Under the pieces are notes generated by a model. It had not been told where the DNA came from and searched no databases. It was given only the letters and a program-made list of their open reading frames with translations. 64,000 nt of DNA from Anoplopoma fimbria (lineage: Eukaryota > Chordata > Actinopteri > Perciformes > Anoplopomatidae): NCBI RefSeq assembly GCF_027596085.1, contig NC_072464.1:17497624-17561623 (forward strand), written 5' to 3'. Positions 1-9,715 of the stretch are shown here, piece by piece (position 1 is the first letter of the stretch; every line of letters begins with the position of its first letter). The position numbers were made by a program, and so were the translations under genes.

Positions 1-541
1 AAAAAATTGATACCATAATGAATGACACTTTAAATTTTAAAATAACATTTTCGTGAAACTGATAATATTTTAAATCTACACGGTTGATTTCTCGCTTTAC
101 AAATAATCAGAAGTGAATTAAAATGAAGGTATAGTAAACAAGCTGCCGTGGCAAAGTCGCTCCTTCTGGGCTTGTCTAGTTTGAAGCGCTACCAGAGTTA
201 CAAAACATATTTTCAGGATGTTTTCATGTTTTAAAAGTCTTTCAGAAACTCTCTCTCTGAAACAATTACTTAGAAAGTCACAACATTACGTAATATTGTA
301 ATATTATAGTATTTGACAGGGACAGACGTTATTTCCTGTTTTCGAATCGCGGACAACACCGTCGACATCCCTGATTGGGAGATTGAAGTCCCCAGTAACA
401 GAGGGTTACTGCCAAGAGAGAATATAAACCACTGGTTACACATCATGTGAGGAGATGGGTGGGCACAGAAGAGATTGGACCTTTTTTTCTCCCATGAATT
501 TCTCTCTGTTCAGTATGAAAATGAGAAAACTGTAAAATGCT
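1..541. other. OR upstream region, truncated copy of the duplicated leader
   Basis: No gene is seen. From about 300 onward the sequence matches the leader upstream of the ORs at 4079 and 7607. A block of about 750 bp that those copies carry (about 3099-3851 in the next unit) is missing here: at about 325 the two flanks are joined directly. Bases 1-290 show nothing I recognise. Confidence 0.6.
423..428 (+). promoter_or_regulatory. Candidate TATA box of OR at 542
   Basis: TATAAA lies 119 nt before the first ATG. The same hexamer lies exactly 119 nt before the start in three other copies (3960, 7488, 23158), and the sequence between is nearly identical in all. A start site about 30 nt downstream would leave a leader of about 90 nt. 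Duplication alone could explain the conservation, so this is only a candidate core promoter. Confidence 0.35.
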
Positions 542-1465
542 ATGATGGATAATGTTTCAGTAATAACTATGTTTACTCTGTCAGGCTTAAGTGGGACAAC
601 ACACTACAGAGTTATTCTCTTTGCTCTGACTTTATTGTGTTACTGTGTGATTTGGCTGGTGAATTTGACCATTATTGTGACAGTCATTGTGGACAAAAAG
701 CTCCATGAGCCCATGTATATCTTCATCTGTAACCTGTGCATCAATGGACTCTATGGGACAGCAGGATTTTACCCCAAGTTCCTCCTGGACCTTCTGTCTA
801 CCGCTCATGTCATCTCTTATGCCGGATGTCTTCTGCAGGGTTTCGTGTTGCACTCTTCAGCCTCTGCTGATTTCTCTCTTCTAGTGCTCATGGCCTATGA
901 CAGATATGTGGCTATATGTCGGCCTCTGGTGTACCACTCTGTGATGACTAAGCAGAGAGTTTGTGTGCTTTTGTTTTTCGCTTGGCTTACACCCTTTTTC
1001 CTGTTGCTCATAAGCACAGTAACAACTTCAACATCAAGGTTATGCGGCTCACATATACCAAAGATCTTCTGTGTTAATTGGTTGATGGGTAAACTAGCTT
1101 GTTCTTCCTCCTTAGCAAACATTGCTGTTCCAGCTTTTAATTATACTTTTTATTTTGGCCATTGTACGTTTGTTTGTTGGTCCTATATATACATGGTCAG
1201 AACATGCCTAAAATCCAAAGAGAACAGGAGTAAATTTATGCAGACATGTGTACCACACTTATTCTCTTTAATAGTAGTAGTTGGTTCCTTGCTGTTTGAT
1301 TTGTTGTATATGCGATTTGGTTCAAAGGAGTTAACACAAGGTGTCCAGAATTTAATGGCAATGGAATTCATCCTTGTTCCCCCAATTGTCAATCCACTGA
1401 TATATGGTTTCAAATTGACACGAATAAGAAACAGGATTCAAAGTTTTATGTGCAGTAAATGTTAA
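542..1465 (+). CDS. Odorant receptor, subfamily A, intact
   Basis: This is a seven-transmembrane G-protein-coupled odorant receptor, expected in the plasma membrane of olfactory neurons. It has 307 residues in one exon, the usual size for the family. OR hallmarks appear in order: an N-glycosylation site (NVS, residue 4), LHEPMY in the first intracellular loop, GCLLQ with the conserved Cys before TM3, MAYDRYVAICRPL at the end of TM3, a cysteine-rich second extracellular loop (LCGSH...FCVNW), KFMQTCVPHL leading into TM6, and NPLIYG in TM7. Two ATGs overlap (542 and 545). The second has G at +4 and matches the start used by subfamily C, so the protein may be 306 residues. It is nearly identical to the copy at 4079. 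Ligand and olfactory function are inferred from the family only. Confidence 0.93.
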   Translation: MMDNVSVITMFTLSGLSGTTHYRVILFALTLLCYCVIWLVNLTIIVTVIVDKKLHEPMYIFICNLCINGLYGTAGFYPKFLLDLLSTAHVISYAGCLLQGFVLHSSASADFSLLVLMAYDRYVAICRPLVYHSVMTKQRVCVLLFFAWLTPFFLLLISTVTTSTSRLCGSHIPKIFCVNWLMGKLACSSSLANIAVPAFNYTFYFGHCTFVCWSYIYMVRTCLKSKENRSKFMQTCVPHLFSLIVVVGSLLFDLLYMRFGSKELTQGVQNLMAMEFILVPPIVNPLIYGFKLTRIRNRIQSFMCSKC

Positions 1466-2013
1466 TTATTTAGAATCATGTCATGAGTTAGTCTGCAGAA
1501 AGGAATCTTCTGTTTGCATATGTATGTTATTTGAAAGATATATCCAATATGTCTAACAATATTGTTAATACTAGACAATGCGACATATACAGTACAAAAG
1601 TGCCAACACAGCACAGAATGGAAGAAAGCAGATTAAAAGGGTCAACTAAATGTACCTTTATTTATCTTGACAATCAGGTTTTAAATGTTTCCTCAAATGT
1701 TTGTCACATTTGATACATTTTCAACCGTATGTGGCTTTCAATAAATATGTATCTTATCATGAAACGTATGACTTGTTTGACATAGATGTACTCATTTTGC
1801 ACGAGTTATGGAGTATTGAAAGTGACTGTGAAAGTGAAAAAAGCAGCACACAGCGTGTGTAGAAAAGAACGGCTGTGTCTTTGGGGAACGTTTGTCAAGT
1901 AGTAGTTTTTGTACACACAACATTCAAAAGCACTCTGGAGTAACTTAATATCTAAAGCAGTGATTTATTTACCTCATTAAAAAGTTTTGTTACTACCACA
2001 TTTTGTTTAATTT
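1466..2013. other. OR 3' flank, duplicated
   Basis: Non-coding, nearly identical to 5003-5543, and partly matched by 15172-15690 downstream of the truncated OR. AT-rich with several AATAAA-like strings (for example near 1740), one of which could serve as polyadenylation signal. No gene is supported; the short open frame near 1531-1713 is conserved only because the block is duplicated. Confidence 0.5.
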
Positions 2014-2034
2014 GTGATTCATTCCATCACAGGA

Positions 2035-2202
2035 TTTTGTGATATTGCCTTGAGCCGGTACAATATAGAAGAAATACACCCATTTGTGGCTGTTATTCTG
2101 TCACTGGAGTTTGTTGTTATTCCTCCAGTTCTGAATCCTCTTGTTTATGGCCTTAAGTTACCAGAAATTAAAAAGCACATTTTAAAGATGTTATTGTGGT
2201 AA
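2035..2202 (+). pseudogene. OR C-terminal relic (TM6-TM7 end)
   Basis: An open stretch of about 55 codons reads as the end of an odorant receptor: a region matching the third extracellular loop, a hydrophobic TM7 with the OR signature NPLVYGLKL, then a basic tail ending in a stop at 2200-2202. Nothing upstream gives TM1-TM5. The sequence is not a copy of subfamily A or C, so it marks an older, lost OR. An indistinguishable copy sits at 5565-5732 in the next tandem unit. Confidence 0.75.
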
Positions 2203-3188
2203 TGACTTAGGATCAGTGAGAACCACACCACAGCTTATACATGCCTGTGATTTCTTTAACACAGACTGTGGGAACACATCAGTCAAGAGAAGCATATTGT
2301 AATATTGCTAAAAAAAAACATCTCTCACAATAAAGCTAAAAGGAATATAATCAGATCATAGATATGATATGCTCCACAAATAACGTTATAGATACAATAT
2401 AATGGCCACGTGTTGTTCTCAACATATTTAATGAAATAAACTGCAGCATGTGTTGTGTAAACATAAATTACTGTATGTAACTTCCCTGTGGACCTGATTA
2501 AGTGGTAAACTGAACATGCAATTTCATATTTTTGTCACATAAAATGTTACAAATCTTTAGCTGATGTAAACAGTTTCGGTTACAGATGGGAAAATAAAAA
2601 AAGTATGATGGAAATACATTTGCAATACTTGAATAAACAAAAACAATAATACATAATTAGACCTCCTAAATAAATACAATTGAATAAAAAATTGTGGTAA
2701 TCTGCTTTACCTGGTACTTTCCAAAATACCATTAAACCTCACTTTGCATGCACACAACATATATCAGCATATTTTAGGACCTCAGGTCGAGTAAGAATGA
2801 GGAGATTAGCTGAATTTTGAAAACAATACAAGACATGGCCCAATCATATAGGATTATTTTATAAATGTGTTTGGTGAGATATTTATTTTATTTGTTTACA
2901 AACTGAACAAATTAACTAATGTGCTGTGTTAAAAATAAAATGCAATGCAGTTGTCATTAATTTGCTATCACATGCACTGTGACTATATGTACTGAACTGA
3001 TATTCAGTTGATATCTTCTCAAATACTACTCCTTCACCTGGAGACTAGGAGGTTTCTAGTTCGGATTCTGCAAATATTATAGTATTTGACAAGGACAGAG
3101 CATAAATGTCGGTCTGCAGGATATTTGTATCATCTGACCATTCATTTATTTAATTCAATCAAGAAAACTCACCAAAAAAACGCTCAAA
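2203..3188. other. Non-coding spacer, duplicated
   Basis: AT-rich spacer between the OR relic and a MITE. It is nearly identical to 5733-6717. Its second half (about 2580-3180) is also found downstream of the subfamily C ORs at about 13500-14075 and 21990-22565. No gene is seen. Confidence 0.5.
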
Positions 3189-3823
3189 CAGGCCCTATTA
3201 TGCTATTTTCCGGGTGCATATTTTTATCTCAAGTTACAGTTACAACATGTTTACAAGTGTTAAAGCTCATAATCCGCTTTTTTTTCTCATCCTGGCTGTC
3301 CTGCAGCACCTCTTCTCACCCTCTCTCTGAAACGCTCCGTTGTAGCGCTTGCCCCTCCCTCCAGAAAGCAAAGTCTTCCCTGATTGGTCAGCTAGCCCGC
3401 TCTGTTGTCAACGTTTCACATTTCAAAAAACTGTCCCTCTGTAGCATGACAAATAAATGACAGGTCCCAGCAGGATTGAAACCCAGGCCTCCTGGGTGAG
3501 AGACTGTTTTCATAACCACTATACCATGATAGATGTGAACTTCAGCTCCATCCCTCTCTTTTGTTGTTTGAGGGCCAAATTAGCTGGAGAATTTTAGCTC
3601 ACTTCCGTAACATAATGACTTCATAAAGTTACGGAAGTGAAGGAGAGAATTCAACTGAGCCATTTCAGGCAGCTCAGGAGCAGTGATTATGAGGGGGAGG
3701 GTAACTCCTTTTAGGCGTGGATTTCAGGTTTTACACTCTACGGACCTTTTACATGTACAAAAATATATATAACACACTAAAGAAGAGGGGAAAAGTGGGA
3801 AAACCATAATACGGCCACTATAA
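3189..3823. mobile_element. MITE-like element with imperfect terminal inverted repeats
   Basis: The left end (CAGGCCCTATTATGCTATTTT) and the reverse complement of the right end (near 3800-3823, AGTGGCCGTATTATGG) share a GGCC-TATTATG-TTTTCC pattern, typical of a short non-autonomous DNA transposon. It has no transposase frame. It carries a tRNA-like stretch (3463-3532) and a 12-bp inverted repeat (3600-3611 and 3628-3639). Copies are at 6718-7352 (full) and, 5'-truncated, at 14075-14560 and 22565-23026. I recall similar sequences as common in teleosts, but the superfamily is not determined. Confidence 0.6.
3463..3532 (-). repeat. tRNA-like (Glu-type) segment inside the MITE
   Basis: Read on the minus strand it has an A-box-like TGGTATAGTGG, a CTCTCACC string where a glutamate tRNA has its anticodon loop, and a B-box-like GGTTTCAATCC. 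The presumed acceptor arms do not pair and the T-stem has a mismatch, so it is not a functional tRNA. It is probably a decayed tRNA pseudogene or a SINE head. Copies: 6992-7061, 14194-14263, 22685-22754. Confidence 0.45.
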
Positions 3824-3959
3824 GAATTTTATAGGCTTTAAAAAAGAAAAATGACGTAATTTCTTGTTTTCGAACCGCGGACAACACCTTCGACATCCCT
3901 GATTGGGAGATTGAAGTCCCATGTTAACAAACTCATAGAGGGTTACTGCCGAGAGAGAA

Positions 3960-3965
3960 TATAAA
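3960..3965 (+). promoter_or_regulatory. Candidate TATA box of OR at 4079
   Basis: TATAAA 119 nt upstream of the ATG, at the same distance as in the copies for 542, 7607 and 23277. Confidence 0.35.
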
Positions 3966-4078
3966 CAACTGGTTACACATCTTGTGAGGAGATGGGTGGG
4001 CACAGAAGAGATTGGACCTTTTTTCCTCCCATGAATTTCTCTCTGTTCAGTATGAAAATGAGAAAACTGTAAAATGCT

Positions 4079-5002
4079 ATGATGGATAATGTTTCAGTAA
4101 TAACTATGTTTACTCTGTCAGGCTTAAGTGGGACAAAAAACTACAGAGTTATTCTATTTGCTCTGACTTTATTGTGTTACTGTGTGATTTGGCTGGTGAA
4201 TTTGACCATTATTGTGACAGTCATTGTGGACAAAAAGCTCCATGAGCCCATGTATATCTTCATCTGTAACCTGTGCATCAATGGACTCTATGGGACAGCA
4301 GGATTTTACCCCAAATTCCTCCTGGACCTTCTGTCTACCGCTCATGTCATCTCTTATGCCGGATGTCTTCTGCAGGGTTTCGTGTTGCACTCTGCAGTCT
4401 GTGCTGATTTCTCTCTTCTAGTGCTCATGGCCTACGACAGATATGTGGCTATATGTCGGCCTCTGGTGTACCACTCTGTGATGACTAAGCAGAGAGTTTG
4501 TGTGCTTTTGTTTTCCGCTTGGCTTACACCCTTTTTCCTGATGCTCATAAGCACAGTAACAACTTCAACATCAAGGTTATGCGGCTCACATATACCAAAA
4601 ATCTTCTGTGTTAATTGGTTGATGGGTAAACTAGCTTGTTCTTCCTCCGTAGCAAACATTGCTGTTCCAGCTTTTAATTATACTTTTTATTTTGGCCATT
4701 GTACGTTTGTTTGTTGGTCCTATATATACATGGTCAGAACATGCCTAAAATCCAAAGAGAACAGGAGCAAATTTATGCAGACATGTGTACCACACTTATT
4801 CTCTTTAATAGTAGTAGTTGGTTCCTTGCTGTTTGATATGTTGTATATGCGATTTGGTTCAAAGGACTTAACACAAGGTGTCCAGAATTTAATGGCAATG
4901 GAATTCATCCTTGTTCCCCCAATTGTCAATCCACTGATATATGGTTTCAAATTGACACGAATAAGAAAGAGGATTCAAAATTTTATGTGCAGTAAAAGTT
5001 AA
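4079..5002 (+). CDS. Odorant receptor, subfamily A, intact (tandem copy)
   Basis: A single-exon odorant receptor of 307 residues, sister copy of the gene at 542 at a spacing of 3537 bp. All OR signatures are present (LHEPMY, MAYDRYVAICRPL, KFMQTCVPHL, NPLIYG). Differences from the 542 copy are few and scattered: TTH to TKN near residue 19, SSAS to SAVC at the top of TM3, a few changes in TM4-TM6, and KC to KS at the end. Changes in the TM3 region could touch the odorant pocket, but that is inference. As in the 542 copy, the second of two overlapping ATGs may be the real start. The leader contains a complete MITE (3189-3823) that the 542 copy lacks. Confidence 0.93.
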   Translation: MMDNVSVITMFTLSGLSGTKNYRVILFALTLLCYCVIWLVNLTIIVTVIVDKKLHEPMYIFICNLCINGLYGTAGFYPKFLLDLLSTAHVISYAGCLLQGFVLHSAVCADFSLLVLMAYDRYVAICRPLVYHSVMTKQRVCVLLFSAWLTPFFLMLISTVTTSTSRLCGSHIPKIFCVNWLMGKLACSSSVANIAVPAFNYTFYFGHCTFVCWSYIYMVRTCLKSKENRSKFMQTCVPHLFSLIVVVGSLLFDMLYMRFGSKDLTQGVQNLMAMEFILVPPIVNPLIYGFKLTRIRKRIQNFMCSKS

Positions 5003-5564
5003 TTATTTAGAATCATGTCATGAGTTAGTAAGGAATCTTCTGTTTGTATATGTATGTTATTTGAAAGATATATCCAATATGTCTAACAATATTGTTAATA
5101 CTAGACAATGCGACATATACAGTACAAAAGTGCCAACACAGCACAGAATGGAAGAAAGCAGATTAAAAGGGTCAACTAAATGTACCTTTATTTATCTTGA
5201 CAATCAGGTTTTAAATGTTTCCTCAAATGTTTGTCACATTTGATACATTTTCAACCGTATGTGGCTTTCAATAAATATGTATCTTATCATGAAACGTATG
5301 ACTTGTTTGACATAGATGTACTCATTTTGCACGAGTTATGGAGTATTGAAAGTGACTGTGAAAGTGAAAAAAGCAGCACACAGCGTGTGTAGAAAAGAAC
5401 GGCTGTGTCTTTGGGGAACGTTTGTCAAGTAGTAGTTTTTGTACACACAACATTCAAAAGCACTCTGGAGTAACTTAATATCTAAAGCAGTGATTTATTT
5501 ACCTCATTAAAAAGTTTTGTTACTACCACATTTTGTTTAATTTGTGATTCATTCCATCACAGGA

Positions 5565-5732
5565 TTTTGTGATATTGCCTTGAGCCGGTACAATATAGAA
5601 GAAATACACCCATTTGTGGCTGTTATTCTGTCACTGGAGTTTGTTGTTATTCCTCCAGTTCTGAATCCTCTTGTTTATGGCCTTAAGTTACCAGAAATTA
5701 AAAAGCACATTTTAAAGATGTTATTGTGGTAA
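5565..5732 (+). pseudogene. OR C-terminal relic, second copy
   Basis: Same open stretch as 2035-2202 with the TM7 signature NPLVYGLKL and a stop at 5730-5732. I see no difference between the two copies, which fits a very recent tandem duplication of the whole 3.53-kb unit. Confidence 0.75.
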
Positions 5733-6717
5733 TGACTTAGGATCAGTGAGAACCACACCACAGCTTATACATGCCTGTGATTTCTTTAACACAGACTGTG
5801 GGAACACATCAGTCAAGAGAAGCATATTGTAATATTGCTAAAAAAAAAACATCTCTCACAATAAAGCTAAAAGGAATATAATCAGATCATAGATATGATA
5901 TGCTCCACAAATAACGTTATAGATACAATATAATGGCCACGTGTTGTTCTCAACATATTTAATGAAATAAACTGCAGCATGTGTTGTGTAAACATAAATT
6001 ACTGTATGTAACTTCCCTGTGGACCTGATTAAATGGTAAACTGAACATGCAATTTCATATTTTTGTCACATAAAATGTTACAAATCTTTAGCTGATGTAA
6101 ACAGTTTTGGTTACAGATGGGAAAATAAAAAAAGTATGATGGAAATACATTTGTTATGCTTTAATAAACAAAAATAATAATACATAATTAGACCTCCTAA
6201 ATAAATACAATTGAATAAAAAATTGTGGTAATCTGCTTTACCTGGTACTTTCCAAAACCCCAGTAAACCTCACTTTGCATGCACACAACATATATCAGCA
6301 TTTTAGGACCTCAGGTCGAGTAAGAATGAGGAGATTAGCTTAATTTTGAAAACAATACAAGACATGGCCTAATCATATAGGATTATTTTATAAATGTGTT
6401 TGGTGAGATATTCATTTTATTTGTTTACAAACTGAACATATTAATTAATGTGCTGTGTTAAAAATAAAATGCAATGCAGTTGTCATGAATTTGCTATCAC
6501 ATGCACTGTGACTATATGTACTGAACTGATATTCAGTTAATATCTTCTCAAATACTACTCCTTCACCTGGAGACTAGGAGGTTTCTAGTTCGGATTCTGC
6601 AAATATTATAGTATTTGACAGGGACAGAGCATAAATGTCGGTCTGCAGGATATTTGTATCATCTGACCATTCATTTATTTAATTCAATCAAGAAAACTCA
6701 CCAAAAAAACGCTCAAA
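5733..6717. other. Non-coding spacer, duplicated
   Basis: Counterpart of 2203-3188 with only scattered differences (for example around 6150-6300). No gene is seen. Confidence 0.5.
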
Positions 6718-7352
6718 CAGGCCCTATTATGCTATTTTCCGGGTGTATATTTTTATCTCATGTTACAGTTACAACATGTTTACATGTGTTAAAGCTCATA
6801 ATCCGCTTTTTTTTCTCATCCTGGCTGTCCTGCAGCACCTCTTCTCACCCTCTCTCTGAAACGCTCCGTTGTAGCGCTTGCACCTCCCTCCAGAAAGCAA
6901 AGTCTTCCCTGATTGGTCAGCTAGCCCGCTCTGTTGTCAACGTTTCACATTTCAAAAAACTGTCCCTCTGTAGCATGACAAATAAATGACAGGTCCCAGC
7001 AGGATTGAAACCCAGGCCTCCTGGGTGAGAGACTGTTTTCATAACCACTATACCATGATAGATGTGAACTTCTACTCCATCCCTCTCTTTTGTTGTTTGA
7101 GGGCCAAATTAGCTGGAGAATTTTAGCTCACTTCCGTAACATAATGACTTCATAAAGTTACGGAAGTGAAGGAGAGAATTCAACTGAGCCATTTCAGGCA
7201 GCTCAGGAGCAGTGATTATGAGGCGGAGGGTAACTCCTTTTAGGCGTGGATTTCAGGTTTTACACTCTACGGACATTTTACATGTACAAAAATATATATA
7301 ACACAGTAAAGAAGAGGGAAAAAGTGGGAAAACCATAATACGGCCACTATAA
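6718..7352. mobile_element. MITE-like element, second full copy
   Basis: Same element as 3189-3823 with the same flanking sequence, so it was copied with the tandem unit rather than inserted afresh. It contains the tRNA-like segment (6992-7061, minus) and the inverted repeat (7129-7140 with 7157-7168). Confidence 0.6.
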
Positions 7353-7487
7353 GAATTTTATAGGCTTTACAAAAAAAAATGACGTAATTTCTTGTTTTCG
7401 AACCGCGGACAACACCTTCGACATCCCTGATTGGGAGATTGAAGTCCCATGTTAACAAAGTCATAGAGGGTTACTGCCGAGAGAGAA

Positions 7488-7493
7488 TATAAA
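7488..7493 (+). promoter_or_regulatory. Candidate TATA box of broken OR at 7607
   Basis: TATAAA again 119 nt before the ATG, so the leader stayed intact although the gene was later split by a LINE. Confidence 0.3.
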
Positions 7494-8216
7494 CCACTGG
7501 TTACACATCATGTGAGGAGATGGGTGGGCCCAGAAGAGATTGGACCTTTTTTCCTCCCATGAATTTCTCTCTGTTCAGTATGAAAATGAGAAAACTGTAA
7601 AATGCTATGATGGATAATGTTTCAGTAATAACTATGTTTACTCTGTCAGGCTTAAGTGGGACAAAAAACTACAGAGTTATTCTATTTGCTCTGACTTTAT
7701 TGTGTTACTGTGTGATTTGGCTGGTGAATTTGACCATTATTGTGACAGTCATTGTGGACAAAAAGCTCCATGAGCCCATGTATATCTTCATCTGTAACCT
7801 GTGCATCAATGGACTCTATGGGACAGCAGGATTTTACCCCAAATTCCTCCTGGACCTTCTGTCTACCGCTCATGTCATCTCTTATGCCGGATGTCTTCTG
7901 CAGGGTTTCGTGTTGCACTCTTCAGCCTGTGCTGATTTCTCTCTTCTAGTACTCATGGCCTATGACAGATATGTGGCTATATGTCGGCCTCTGGTGTACC
8001 ACTCTGTGATGACTAAACAGAGAGTTTGTGTGCTTTTGTTTTTTGCTTGGCTTACACCCTTTTTCCTGATTGCTCATGAGCACAGTAACAACATCAACAT
8101 TGAGTTATGCGGCTCACATATACCAAAGATCTTCTGTGTTAATTGGTTAGTTTCTAGACTAGCGTGTTCTGTCTCCATAGCAAACATTGCTTTTCCAGCT
8201 TTTAATTATACTTTTT

Positions 8217-8227
8217 ATGTTAGCCAT
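8217..8227 (+). repeat. Target-site duplication, left copy
   Basis: ATGTTAGCCAT, repeated exactly at 9200-9210 on the other side of the LINE. The uninterrupted paralogue near 17687-17703 has this string only once. Confidence 0.9.
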
Positions 8228-9199
8228 CTCATCTCATCTCATTCATTTTGGTCCGCTTATCCGGGGTCGGGTCCAAAGGGGAGCAGCTCAAGCAGGGGGC
8301 CCCAGACTTCCCTTTCCCGGGCCACATTGACCAACTCTGATTTGGGGATCCCGAAAGGAGTTAACAGGCCAGTGTTGAGATATAATCTCTCCACCTAGTC
8401 CTGGGTCTTCCCCCAATTCTCCTCCCCACTGATACGTGCCTGAAACACCTCCCAAGGAAGGCGCCCAGTGGGCATCCTTGCCAGATGCCCGAACCACCTC
8501 AGCTGACTCCTTTCTAAGTAAAGGAGCAGCGGCTCTAATCCGAGTTCCTCACGGATGGCTGAGCTTCTCACCCTATCCCTAAGGGAGACGCCAGCCACCC
8601 TTCTGAGAAAACTCATCTCGGCCGCTTTAAATGTACCCTCGATCTTTGTCCATTTGGTCATCACCCAGCCCTCATGACCATAGGTGAGGATAGGAACGAA
8701 GATCGACTTGTTTGATCGAGAGCTTTGCCTTGCGGCTCAGCTCTATTTCGTTACAACGGTGCGGTAAAGCGAACGCAATGTGTAGAAAAGCCCCCTAGCT
8801 GCTCCGATTCTCCGGCCAATCTCACGCTCCATAGTACCCTCACTGTTACTAACAAGACCCCGAGGTACTTGAACTCCTTCACTTGGGCTAAGGACTCATT
8901 TCCTACCCGGAGTAAGCAATCCATCGGTTTCCTGCTAAGAGTCATGGCCTCAGATTTAGCGGTGCTGATCCTCATCCCAGCCGCTCATGGCCTACTGGAT
9001 ATGTGCCAGCCGATCCAGTGAGTGCTGAAGGTCACAGGCCGATGATCCAATGAGGACCACATCATCTGCAAAAAGCAGTGACGAGATCCTCAAGAGACCA
9101 CCGAACTGCACCCCTCCCAAAGATCCACGTGTTAATTGCCTCGATATCCTGTCCATGTATATCACAAACAGGATTGGTGACAAGGCGCAGCCCTGGCGG
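8228..9199 (-). mobile_element. 5'-truncated non-LTR retrotransposon (LINE) inserted in an OR
   Basis: Read on the minus strand it encodes the end of a reverse transcriptase: RQGCALSPILFVIYMDRIS, the catalytic box FADDVV, an FKYLGV motif, and a C-terminal part with MSFLRRVAG and LRWFGHLARMP. The 3' end is at the left, with a short GATGA-type tail (CTCAT repeats at 8228-8245). The 5' end is cut off inside the RT domain at 9199. Several stops and frame changes show it is dead. It resembles the CR1/L2/Rex1 group common in fish; the exact family is not settled. Confidence 0.88.
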
Positions 9200-9542
9200 A
9201 TGTTAGCCATGTTTTTTTTAATTTATTGGTCTTATGTGTGTCTGATCAGAACATGCAGGAAATCCAAAGAGAACAGGAAAACGTTTATGCAGACATGTGT
9301 TCCACATTTGTTCTGTTTACTTACTTTTAGTGTGTGTTTGCTGTTTGATTTGTTGTATTTTCGATTTAGCTCAAAAGAGTTAGAACAAAGTGTCCGGAAT
9401 TTCATGGCAATAGAATTTCTCCTTATTCCCCCAATGATCAATCCCGTCATATATGGATTAAAACTGACACAAATAAGGAACAGAATTTTACCATTTTTAA
9501 CATCTCTAGACTAGTACATGTACTGTGTGTGTTTTTCATAGT

Positions 9543-9715
9543 GATAAGATAAGATAAGATCAAATAAGATAATCCTTTATTAGTCCCACAGCGGGGAAAT
9601 TTGCAGGATTACAGCAGCATAGTTGATAGTGCAAACACACAATTAAGAAATATAAGTAGAAAACAAGATATAAAACAAGTACAATAAATAAGTAATCACA
9701 AAGTAAAGAGCCCAT
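9543..9715. repeat. GATAAG-repeat retroposon tail, copy 1
   Basis: It starts with GATAAGATAAGATAA followed by TCCTTTATTAGTCCCACAGC. The reverse complement (...GTGGGACTAATAAAGGA + TTATC repeats) is the shared 3' tail of fish LINE/SINE elements, also seen at 28283-28318 and 52345-52396. Copies lie at the same distance behind the OR C-termini at 18030 and 27604. Confidence 0.6.

Larger units (their letters stand above)
7607..9514 (+). pseudogene. Odorant receptor, A/B chimera, split by a LINE
   Basis: The front part (7607-8227) encodes TM1 to early TM5 and is almost identical to subfamily A up to TM4. The back part (9211-9514) encodes the end of TM5 through TM7 and the tail of subfamily B (KFMQTCVPHL-like, NPVIYGLKL). 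A LINE of about 970 bp lies between, flanked by an 11-bp direct repeat. The frame runs out of the OR into the LINE and stops at 8398. There is also an older pair of compensating indels in the second extracellular loop (about 8069-8105), which replaces about a dozen residues but restores frame. The 17080 gene shows the uninterrupted arrangement. Confidence 0.92.

Noticed and set aside
3463..3532. Functional tRNA-Glu gene
   Set aside because: Acceptor arms do not pair and the T-stem is imperfect; it is kept only as a tRNA-like repeat.
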